A stretch of 64,000 nucleotides of DNA, taken from assembly GCF_020740795.1 (NCBI RefSeq), contig NC_067282.1, positions 154,228,174-154,292,173 of the forward strand, given 5' to 3'. The notes under the pieces are model-generated. The model worked only from the letters and a program-made list of their open reading frames with translations. It was not told where the DNA came from and ran no database searches. Origin of the DNA: Apus apus (taxonomy: Eukaryota > Chordata > Aves > Apodiformes > Apodidae). Position numbers and translations under genes: made by a program. Positions 1-10,223 of this stretch are shown in pieces. Numbering within the stretch: position 1 is the first letter of the stretch; each line of letters starts with the position of its first letter.

Positions 1-1584
1 CTTTAGATCTGGCCTCTTCAAATTGTGTTGGGTTAGAGTTCTGTGTTTTGTTTTTCCATGCTCTTGAACCACGAAACACCTTGGAGCTTTCTGCCACTGT
101 AACACACTGCAAGCTTGTCACCCCCAAGGCTCTTGTTTGTTCTGCAAATTTCCTTACTAGGTGGCATGTTTAGGACCTGCCCTGTAGATTCAATTACATT
201 GAATGTTGCCTCTTTCATTTTTCCTGAAAAAATATTTAATTTTTTCAGGCACCTCCATGTCCCTGACCTTTCAGTGTTCACAGTTCTCATTTGGCTTTGT
301 GTCATTAGTGAAATTCACTAATGTTCCCATAGATGTCCAATGATAATAGCCCTATTGCTGACATTACTGGCTCCTTGTTTCTTTCCTTAGCAGGGCGCTG
401 TTTATTACAAATATTTACTTTAACCATGTGAAGCAGGGGCAGCAGGGAGGGTATCAGTGAAGCAACTTCCTCAGTTTTCACAGTGGGTGTGGCAGGGCTG
501 TTTTTCTGTGCAGTGTCCAGTCCTGGATTTGAGCGTGGACTTGGAGAGAAAGGCTTGCTGTGAAATGATACCCTGGCTTCAAGGGGGTGGTTTCAGACAC
601 CCCAATCCATTGTGTGCTGGAGGCTCTTCTCAGGCAGAGAGAGGAATTCCTCAGCCTGATGGTTTTGGAAACTGTCCTGGTTTCACTGGGATAGAATTAT
701 AGCATCCATTTTCTGTTCAGGGAACTGCAGTTTTTGAGAAGACTGCAGTACTCGATTCTGTGAGAGCCAAGTCGATAAGACCCTTTGTTTGAGTTTGTGG
801 CCAGCCATGGAATGCAGGTTTCCACAGTGATCAAGTTCTTCAGCAGTTCCTAACCAGCCAGGTGCTAGGGCCAGGAGGAGTGAAAGTTAAAGCAGGTGAC
901 CCAAGCTGGCCAACAGAAGTGTTCCATACCGTAAATATCACCCTCACTATAAATTGGGAAGTTTGCTGGGGACTGGCCTTTTCCTCAATGGCCACCATCC
1001 CTGGAGGGTCTCACCTATCGTTCTGCTCCCCAAGGCCTGTTCCTCTGTTTGCTCTGGAACTGTGCTGCTCCCAGGGTTTGGCATCACATCTGGCATTCAC
1101 AGCTGGGAGCTCACAGCTCTTGACCACTGTATGGGTTGAGTATAACTTTTTATTTCAGGTTAGTATTGGGATTAATAGTAGTTCTTCATCGTTTTATTAA
1201 ATCTGTTTTCATTTCAACCCACGGGTCTCCTCCTTGTTGTTTTTTTTTTTCCCAATTCCCCTTCTTGGGTGGGGAGGGGTCATTGAATGGTAGAAGAACT
1301 GCCTAAATGTGGGCAGGGACTGAAAGAGAAACTGACATTTAAAGCTTGCCTTTGTGGAGGAGGAGCAGGGCTTTTCCCAGGTGAGAGGATGAATTCTTCT
1401 ACTCTGCTTAAGTCATCCCTCTCCATTCAAAGAAAAAATGTCAGGGCCTACATCAGAACTGTGTCTTCTGGGATAATCAGAGTTTTGGGTGTGCTGTCCC
1501 CTTCCCTGTGTCATGCTGGGTGAGGGGTAGGGTGTCAGAGCTGCTGCTGAGTTTGTCTCCAATTTGTCTGGTTTCCTCCTGTAG
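1..1584 (+). other. WBP2NL: WBP2NL intron 1 (3' part)
   Basis: No exon or recognised repeat was found here. The stretch ends in a pyrimidine-rich tract and TAG acceptor at 1582-1584, directly before the first recognisable WBP2NL exon. Exon 1, with the start codon, must therefore lie upstream of the window. The short open frames in this stretch have no recognisable family content. Confidence 0.6.
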
Positions 1585-4500
1585 TGTTCTCAAACAGTGC
1601 AAAGATGTGGAGCTCTCCTTCAGTGACGTGACAGGCAAGCCTGAAGCCTTCAGGGGCACCAAGAAAGGGATGCTGTATCTCACCCCTTACAGGGTAAGTC
1701 TGATGCCACCAGGGCAGCTTTTTTCTCAAGGGATCTTATGGACTTCAGACTGAAATCCTAGTTGGTGACAGAATAAGTGATTTTGTTATGGGAGGAAAGG
1801 TTGAGAGTACTAGGTTAGAGAAGGGGAGGTGGAAATAGGATAATTGGTGCTTGTTTCACAATCCCTACTCTCTACGAGGCAGATGCAGTCCCAGAAATTG
1901 CTGTCTGGAGAATGTATTTCATACAATGTGTCAATCAGTATTACTTTATTTGAAAACTGCCATTGCTTATTCCTAAAAAGCAACAATAAAACTCCCTAAA
2001 CATGCACCCATGTTTTCAGCAGGGTATTATTTTGCAGCATATATGCTTCAGGCAGCTGAGCCATGTTCCATAAATCCATTTGGGATCCCACAATACTAAA
2101 GCTGTGAAATAACATGGTGCATATGGATGCTTGGAGTTAAGTTACCCATGTTGTGGATGCTGCTGCAGCTAGAACTCCATGACCACCCTCTACATCTAAA
2201 CCAGGTGATCCAGAGGCGTTCCCTCCTCTCTTGCAGATGATCTTCGTGTCGAAGGGCAAGGATCCCATGCTGTCTTTCATGATGCCATTTTACTTGGTGA
2301 AGGGATGCTCCATCGAGCAGCCTGTTTTCTCTGCCAATTACATCAAAGGACAGATTCAGGCCGAGGCAGGAGGTATGGGGTGGGTCTTCTGGATTATGGA
2401 TCAGCCCTCTCTTGGGCTGAAATCATACTAATTTAAAGTGTTGGATCTCCGAGGACATGACTGTATCCATGGTGGATGTTTTTCTTATATTCCTGCCCTT
2501 TGTTTGTCCCCAAGAGACTCTCTCTACTTCTGCTAATGTAATTGTTAGTCATACAAGGAAGATAAAACTTACTTTATGAAATGTTTTCTTTTGAACACAT
2601 CTTTTTCTTTTAAAAAATAATCCCCCAACAAAAAACAACCCCCGCCCCCAAAACCCCTCAAACACAATACCAAAAACCCCATATAAAATGAAGCGTTCTT
2701 ATCCTGCAGTGTCGTCTCCTCCTTGCTTTTTATCTGAGAAATTGCTATTATACCAGGGCATTTATAATCTGTCTGAGTTTCTGTGGGTCAAAGAGATTAA
2801 AATTGTTGCATTTGATTTAAATCCTAGCTCGAGTTGCAGATCTGATCTGTAGTGCACTGAGGTCAGCAATAAAACTTCATTTGAGGGCTTTTGATTAAAA
2901 TCCCCAGTGAATTATGTGTTCTTTCTTTACAATGTGTTCATTATTAGGTTCTATTAAATCTCTCAGGAAAGGACAAAACACCCTAATATCTAGAGGAGGC
3001 TGCTTCTGCATAGCTATAGTGTGGATTGTCTTTTAAAGGGTAAAGAAATTAATTCCTTAACTTCTTGAGATTCCGTTTTGGGGGACATCTGACAGCAGTG
3101 CCACAATTCTTTCCCCCTGGGGATATCATGCAAAATAGTTTTGAAATTAAGAAGGAGAAAAAGTTTGGAGTATTAACTGGTTTAGAATCATAAAATGGTT
3201 TGGGTTGGAAGGAACCTTAAAGATCATCTAGTTCCAACCCCTCTGCATGGGCAGGGACGCCTCCCACTAGACCAGGTTGCTCAAAGTCCTGTCCAAGCTG
3301 GCCTTGAACAGTTTTGCTGGCTTGACTTCTACTGTGGAGGTCAATGGTCTGTTTCAACTCTACTTCTCTCTCTCCTAGGTGGCTGGGAAGGGCAGGGGAC
3401 GTTTAAACTGACTTTCAACAGTGGAGGAGCCATTGAGTTTGGACAGCTGATGCTCAAAGCTGCCTCTAGTGGTAAGGGGTCTTCAGAGCCTGCAGTTCAT
3501 CCGTGGTTGGCTGAGCTAGTTAAGAGAATAGTGCTCTTTTTGAACTCTGCGGGCTGGGGAAGAGGGGTACTCTATGCACACTTCCACAGCAGTGTTGTGA
3601 GGTGTCTTTCCAGGGGAACTTTTGTTTTCCCTTCCAGTCCTTTTCTGTATTTCATTGTGCAATCAGAATATTCTGAAGTTTGTCCTTCTGAGGTGGACCA
3701 CCTTCTTCTGCACAAGCTTATTCCTCCTGGAATAAAGATTATATATACGATGGTGAAAAATTGATTCACTTACCTACCCTCAGTTCAATCCTATAATGGA
3801 TAGTGGAGTAAGATGGGGGAAGTTAACATGGGGGGGATAAATGTAAAAGAATAACTTTGATCTAAAACTTTCAAATGGGGAAAAATGTACAGTTTTTTAT
3901 TGATTCAAAAGTTTTATTCTTAAAAAAATGGGCATTTTTTAAGTGTACTTTTTTTTAATCTGATAAAAAACTTGAAAAAGGAGGGAAAACCACGCTACTG
4001 ATGCTTTAGAACGGTCTTTTCTTCCAGCAGTGGGAGCTCTGTGGTGGGACTGGTACCTGCTGGTATTTTTGCAGCTGGTTTCCTCCAGCAGCCTGTGAAT
4101 GTGCAGTGAGGAGACTAATGCTTTTCAAGCGCGGGGTTTTGCTGGGACTGTACAGTGAATTCAGGTGATGGGAAATGGTGCTGCATGAACAGGGCTGTTT
4201 TCCTTTTATTCTGTGTGTTTACCTGCAACAAAAGGGTGTCTGGCTTACTAAACATGTGCTCCTTAGCTTCCAGTGGCGTTCCTCTCCAGAACCCCGGCTA
4301 TGGCTATACACCTGTGCCAGGAGGATATGCACCTGCTCCGCCTGCTCCAGGGGGCTATGCACCTATGCCGGGAGGCTATGCTGCTCCTCCGCAACCAAAC
4401 GGACCATATCCTTATGCACCACCTCCAATGAATGCCTACGGACTTGCTCCACAGCCCACAGGATACCCATATGCCCAGACTCCAGGTTTGGAAGTTGTAT

Positions 4501-6436
4501 AAGGATGACTGACAGCGTGTGTTTGGTGTTAGTTGTAAAGAAATCACAATGGGGATATGGTGGTATGGGGAGGGTTACTCTAGTTTTGTCTCTGTCAAGG
4601 ATCCTTGTCCTTGCAAAAAGCTGTCACATGCTGTTGATCACACCTGTGTGTCTCTATAGTTGCAGCTGGATGGGAGGTGAAAATGTTGTTTGTAAATTGT
4701 ACTGCCACTTGGCAGAGAATGGTTGCCTGCTGGCATGACAATCATTAGCCAAATGTCAAATCCCTGCTGTCTGCATCCCTTCCAAGCCTGCAGAGCTTTC
4801 CTCACTGCTGCTTTTGTCCAGGGCTAATGTGCTGCTGGGCCTGTGAGCTCTTTTCCCCTCTGCCCCATTGCCACAGTCTGAAGCCTCAATTTGGTATCAT
4901 CTCTTTCAGGTATTTACCCACCACTTCCAAACATGAACTCCATGTATGTGCCACCTCCTCCCCCCTACTCCAGCCCATCTCCTGCAGGACCCTCAGCCCC
5001 CTCAGCTCCTGCAGCCTGGGTGGGCCCGGGGATGCCAGGTAAATGGGACTGGAGGGCTGCCAGTGTGCAGGTGCAAAAGGGGACAGGGATGTGGATCATG
5101 GTGTGGGCACAGCCTGGAGTGAGGAAGCTGCTGTTAGTGCAGGAGCTCAAAGTCATCTTGATCTATTGTCTGAAATAGCAGAGTGTGGGGGAAGCTGCTC
5201 AGCCTGTGGCCCAGCTCTGGCCGTCTTGCAGCTTTCCTTGACTGCTCTGAATTCAAACCCAGCTTCCTGTGGTTGCTCTTGGCTCTTTGGCTGTTTGTCA
5301 ACCCCTCAAAAGAGCTGTGGCTGGGGAGGAGGCTCTGGGGCCGGGTCCACTGCCTAAGGCATGTAGATGAGTCTCCTACATTTGCTGCTCCTCCTTCCTT
5401 TCTAGGAGACAGTAAGGCCATGGAAGCTGCTTCCAGTGCGTACTACAACCCTGCCAACCCACACAATGTGTATATGCCCATGGTGAGTACCACACCTGTG
5501 GCCTGTGTGTGCCTACTCCCTCTTCTGTCACTACCAGAGACAGTGGCCTGCCTTCCTGGCAAAGTCTAATGTGCCTTCATATCGAGCATGCACAGAAAGT
5601 ATGCCTTTTCCTGAGAGGGGGGCACAGATGTTGGTCCCACAAAGAAGGCTTGTCAAATCCTTCAGGAAAGGAGGAGGGCCATAAGATTCATCCAGTAGCA
5701 GCCGTTTGGTACTTGTCTTACTCTTAAAGGCATAGCAAACTTGCATGGGCACAGAGAACAGACAGAGCTCTTTGCTTCCTTTGGGCCTGAAAGTGGGGAA
5801 CATGAAAAGAAAAACGGGTTGCTTAAGGATGAAAGCATTTGGGTTTCTCTTTCTTTTTTTTTTTTTTCTGGGCTCTGTGGAGACTGGAAGGCCTCCTGCA
5901 GTTCATTCAGCAGCAGCAGCTGGTAGGTAGGCTGCAGCCTACATCGGGTACGTGACAGCCAGTCTGTGCCCTTGACTGCCTCGTGTGGCTCTGGTGGGCT
6001 GGAGACTTATGGAGCAGCAGAGCTGGCCCTCAGCCCAGGAGCTTGCTGTCTGCTGGGTCAGAGCTGTGACCATCAACAAAGCCCTGGAAGTGAAGGGAGG
6101 GTGGTGATTAAAACCTTTTAAAACCTATTTTAAACCTATTAAGTGGTCTGTTTGCAACAGCCCATTTGTTACCTGGTTTTGAGGGGATCTTCACTAGAAA
6201 AATTAGGGGAGGCAGCATATATCCTGGAGCATAACTGATACTAGAGAGGAAGTGACAGCTTAAAACACAGTGCCTGGCTCTGTAGCTTGCTGAAGATCAG
6301 TCATTTCTTGGAAGCCAAGCCTGGGAATGCCTGGGAGGAGCTTGTCATAAAACAAGCAGGGTTGTTAACTCTGTTCTATCTCCCTCAGGATCAGCCACCT
6401 CCTTATGCACCTCCTGAGGATAAGAAGAACAACTAA
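1585..6436 (+). CDS. WBP2NL: WBP2 N-terminal-like protein, coding exons 2-8 (5' partial)
   Basis: Coding exons: 1585-1693, 2237-2372, 3379-3471, 4267-4485, 4910-5038, 5406-5482 and 6389-6436 (TAA at 6434-6436). All junctions are GT-AG and phases agree at each join. Exons 2-4 encode the GRAM/PH-like domain ([14 protein letters not shown]-type and SFMMPFYL blocks, then [13 protein letters not shown] and [13 protein letters not shown]). Exon 5 is a Pro-Gly-Tyr tract with repeated GGYAP units. Exon 6 holds a PPPPPY motif and exon 8 a second PPxY motif (QPPPYAPP), both of the kind bound by group I WW domains. In mammals the product (PAWP) is a sperm postacrosomal-sheath protein that binds the WW domain of YAP; its paralogue WBP2 is a transcription coactivator. 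Position next to NAGA favours WBP2NL over WBP2, yet the tail ([14 protein letters not shown], then PPEDKK) is WBP2-like. Exon 1 is outside the window. Confidence 0.92.
3184..3312 (-). mobile_element. CR1 LINE fragment in WBP2NL intron 3
   Basis: The plus strand reads as the reverse complement of the CR1 3' end: a degenerate AATCATA-AATGGTTTGGGTTGG start, GGAACCTTAAAGATCATCTAG, then CACTAGACCAGGTTGCTC and a CAAGCTGGCCTTGAACA block. It is 5'-truncated to about 130 bp and ends about 65 bp upstream of the exon 4 acceptor at 3378. Confidence 0.88.
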
Positions 6437-8635
6437 CAGAAGGAAATGGCAACCAGCGTCCCACAGTTTCTCTCTCCCTGAAGACACCTTGGCTGTTACT
6501 ACCCCCTCGGGTTAGCCTATCTCGAGGTCTCTGTATGTATACAATGTATGTAGTGCTGGGCAGCTGAGCACCTGGCCCTTCTTAAACCTTTTGTTGGTGG
6601 CAATACAAGGTGGATCAACAGCACTTTCCTGCTTATTTGCTTTATCTCATGGGGTCGAAGCACTAACCTTTTGCTCTGTCATTGGCTTGAGGAGAGAGAT
6701 GGACTTCTGAAACGACCAGTAGACTACATCACTCATCTAGGACTAAAATATGAAGGCTCTGGGATCTTGGAGTAAAACTACACAGAATGTCAAACTTCTG
6801 ACTTCTTCTGAAGCACCATCCAAAGGGAAAGGTATAGAGAGCCACGAGGTTCCTTCTGTAGACCCTTTGGGTGACCCAGAAATGCGTTAAATTTCCTCAA
6901 ATTCTAGCACAGCTCAGCATGAGATGGGACTCTGGAAATCCTATATCATGCTGGAAGCCTTTGTTTTGTATCCTGGACTAACAGTTATGGTGTGATGATC
7001 TTGGGAAGTGGATCGTAAGAAACACTGAAGCATTTGGCTGTGCGAGAGGGAGGGGAAGAGGCCCCAGTCAGCCTGCCTTTGTAGGCATTGAATAGAAAAG
7101 CAAACAAAGCTGTGCTGCAGGGCACTGAGCAGAGGGCAGGCATGCGACTCAGTGTTACTTTCTCTGTCCTGGAAGCGGGTTCCACATCCGTGCAATGATC
7201 CTCTGTCAAGCAGCTGTTCCTCAAGCCTAATGGAGTCAAGTGCTGCACGGGAGGCTGCTTGCCTCCCAGCAAAATACGTTCCAGGAAGAAGATGACCTGG
7301 CACCAGCCGTCAGGAGACGTGTCCCCCAGCACTGGCTCCCCCTGCTGAGAGAACTTGCACTGCGTGCCAGCTCCACAGGGGGAAACCAGCCTTCCTCTCT
7401 TCCTTGGGCTGCTGCAGCCAGGGCCTATGTGCCGACATGGGAGCAGCGTGGGCAGGTGCATGCTGGAACACGGGAGTGAGGCTGCTTAGGGATGCCGTGC
7501 CCTCTCTCAGCTGGGAGCTGCTGTCTGGTGTTGGTAATGCTCAGCTCTCGTGCAGAGACTGGCAGCTCAGCCATAACCTTTCCTTCTTCCGTAGGACATG
7601 GTGCCATTAAACCCACTGCAGAGAGTCTTTTTAATTTGGTGGAGACCCTGGTGATACTTTAGATATGGGATGATCATAGTTCTTCCTGCCTTCACAGTGA
7701 AGGGGAAAGTGTTTTCCCTCTTGCTTCCCTGTGTGCCAGGACTTTCCTGCAAGCCAGGCTGGTACAACTTGGAGTGTGAATTTCTGAAGCAGCCCTGTGT
7801 GTGGGGAAGTAAATTTCCTTAACTATAAACACCTTTTATGTTTGAATTAGAAATATTCTAAGAACTCTGTATTTAAAACAAAACAACAAAAAAACAACCA
7901 TGAATGTTTGTAACTTTTTGCACTTTAATACAGGAGTGTTGATACCTTTAGCTGCTTGTTCACTGTTATGTGTGTTGACTTTCATTCCTGCCTCCTGCAC
8001 AGAAGGTTGGAACAAACTACAGCCACTGGTGGTGTTCCCTTGGGTCAGCTGTGGGCCAGTCCTTTCTTCTTGGTGCATGGCAAAACTGGACCTGGAATCA
8101 AGTAACTGGGGGGAGAGAAGAAGATGAGGGTCATCATCTTGCTGCCTGGAGAGAGTTGAAGGCTGGTTTTTGCCTTTGCTCTCGCTCAGGTACCCCAAAC
8201 TGGCACATCCTCATGGCGTCAGGGCAGGCACCACTGCATTTGGCAGGAGCTGGATCACCACCGTGCTGCTCTGTATGGCTGTGTTTGCAGCACCTCTTCT
8301 GTGCACACCTACTGCCAGAGGAAAGGCCTGTCTCTAAGATAAACTCCTTGCTAGCTGTTGGGTTTTTTTTCAGTGAGGGAACAAAAAGACATGGTAAAGA
8401 GTAATGGCACTTAACTGTGAACTGTGAAATAGGTTTCCCCTTGTGCCAAGGAAAGTTATTTCCCTGCTGAACATGATGGAACTCTGGAAAGCCATTTCCT
8501 ACTCGGCATCAGTCCAGCCTCTGACATGAAACCAGTTCTGTTTCTTTGCATAGTTGTTCCTGTTTTGAGATAATTACCCTCTAATCCTACATTAATCAAC
8601 TAACAACACTGAATAAACATGAAACAGAGAGCATG
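6437..8635 (+). other. WBP2NL: WBP2NL 3'UTR (inferred)
   Basis: About 2.2 kb lies between the stop codon at 6434-6436 and the only canonical AATAAA noticed on this strand, at 8612-8617. It contains several short frames but no splice-consistent coding exon. The 3'UTR assignment rests on the poly(A) signal and the lack of other genes, without transcript support. An ATTAAA near 7609 could give a shorter form. Confidence 0.55.
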
Positions 8636-8655
8636 TGACCTGCTTCCCCTTTATT
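8612..8655. terminator. Opposed poly(A) signals of WBP2NL and NAGA
   Basis: AATAAA lies at 8612-8617 on the plus strand. Its reverse complement TTTATT lies at 8650-8655, giving AATAAA on the minus strand. They are about 33 bp apart and point at each other, as expected where two convergent genes end. WBP2NL would be cleaved shortly after 8617 and NAGA shortly below 8650, so the two transcript ends would meet or overlap by a few bases. Sequence evidence is the hexamers only. Confidence 0.5.
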
Positions 8656-10223
8656 TCAAATAATTTGTCTCCATCATTCCCCAAGAACAAAGCCCGCTCC
8701 CATATAGCAACATGAAATGCACTTGTCCTTCCTTCTTAGAACTGCATCGTGTTCAGTCTCTTGCTGCTGCACTTGGATAAAGCTTCTGGAAGTGGGCAGA
8801 ATCATACCCTTCAGCATCTGAACAGAAGGAGGAAACTTCACCCCCCCAGTCTAAAATGTGGTATTTCCCCAGTCTGAGGCTTAATCTTGTGTTGGTCTCA
8901 CTGGGCTGCAATCCTCAGAGGCAATCTTCATGAATGTCACACTCCTTCTGGGAGCAGTGGGGATAGGCCACGTCTCCCCTAAAACTCCTCCACAAGATGT
9001 GCACTGTTACTGTACAAAGGTGAAGCTGTTGAGACTTCTGGAGTCTGTCCTGCCACTCACTTCCACTGTATTAGCACTGGCTCCTCCTCAGGATGGAGCT
9101 GTGGATGTAGCTGCCCTTAGAAGGGGGAGCCTTTCCCTGAGAAACCCTGAGTTTTTAGCCTGCTGGAGTTAGCAGGAATTGCCCACTAGAGCAGGAACAG
9201 AATGCAATTTACACCTCAGAGACACCTGCAAACATCTCCAAACTCAAAAGATGACCTCAACGGACCATGGGCATCTTTCCAACACCACTGCTGCACAACA
9301 CACTACAGCTCTGCAGCTTTTGGTGCTGTACACAGCAGGGCTGCTGGTGTTGTGTGGCCAATGGAGGTTTTTGCTCTGCTATAAACTGGTACCAGATCAA
9401 ATACAATGCTGGCATGCATGCTAGGCTGCAGTAGCACTCACCTCCAGCATCCTGGCAACAGGACCAGGCTTGCAAGAAAAGCCTCTCTGCACAGAAGCAT
9501 CATGCCTACAGGACCTCTTGGTCCCGGGGAGGGTACACAGGAAGGGTGCAGTCCTACTGAGCCCCTTATCCTAAGCCAAGCTGATTACAGGATCATAGAA
9601 TCATCATTAAAAAAAAAAAATAGAATCGTTTTGGTTGGAAAAGACCTTGAAGATCATTAAGTCCCACCATTAACCCAGCACTGCCAAATCCACCACTAAA
9701 CATGTCCCTAAGCATCACATCTGCATGTCTTTTACCAAGAAGGTGACTAGGTCTGATCCTTGAGGCTAACATCATCATATATGGGTGTGTGTTATGTATG
9801 TGTCGTGTGTGTGTCATGTGTCTGCCACCAAGATACTGAAGCATCCAAAGCCTTTCTATAGGCATAGCTCAAACAGCCTCTGCAGTGGTTGGTGGTACTC
9901 TGTTCCAAGCAGTGAAGTGCTCAGGTGGCAGAGCTGACAAACTCCAGCAGCATCTGGACTCTGCTAGTACAGCATCTTCCACGGGAAGATCTCAAAGGGC
10001 TTTGCAGCCACCAAGGAATCACACTCTGCACACCAGAGGCGGATAACCAGAATTTCTGCTTTACGCAGAGTAGGCACCATCAAGCTGGTACCAGAATGAC
10101 CTGATGGTCACTCCCTGGCACTGCTGGGGAAAGGCAGTTGTGCAGTGAAGAGCCACATGCCCCAGAGTCTCGAGGCTCCCACCAGCACTGACACACACAC
10201 ACACCCCCATCCGCTGAGCCTCA
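8640..10223 (-). other. NAGA: NAGA 3'UTR (inferred)
   Basis: Non-coding stretch downstream of the NAGA stop (10224-10226 on the minus strand), running to the minus-strand AATAAA at 8650-8655. It includes a CR1 fragment and an imperfect TG-rich stretch. I noticed no nearer canonical minus-strand poly(A) hexamer, so a 3'UTR of about 1.6 kb is the simplest reading. Confidence 0.45.
9590..9900 (-). mobile_element. CR1 LINE fragment, with internal poly(A) and TG-rich stretch
   Basis: GATCATAGAATCAT, a run of 12 A, then GAATCGTTTTGGTTGG and AAGACCTTGAAGATCATTAAG form the CR1 3' end in reverse complement, followed by the CCAGCACTGCCAA block. A degenerate TG-rich stretch (9784-9822) interrupts the element. 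The left part to about 9740 is clear; the part to about 9900 (CTGTTCCAAGCAG) is more decayed. Confidence 0.8.

Noticed and set aside
1585-6436. Calling the first gene WBP2 rather than WBP2NL
   Set aside because: The tail is WBP2-like, but its neighbour NAGA and the [10 protein letters not shown] and [11 protein letters not shown] blocks fit WBP2NL. WBP2 is elsewhere in vertebrate genomes.
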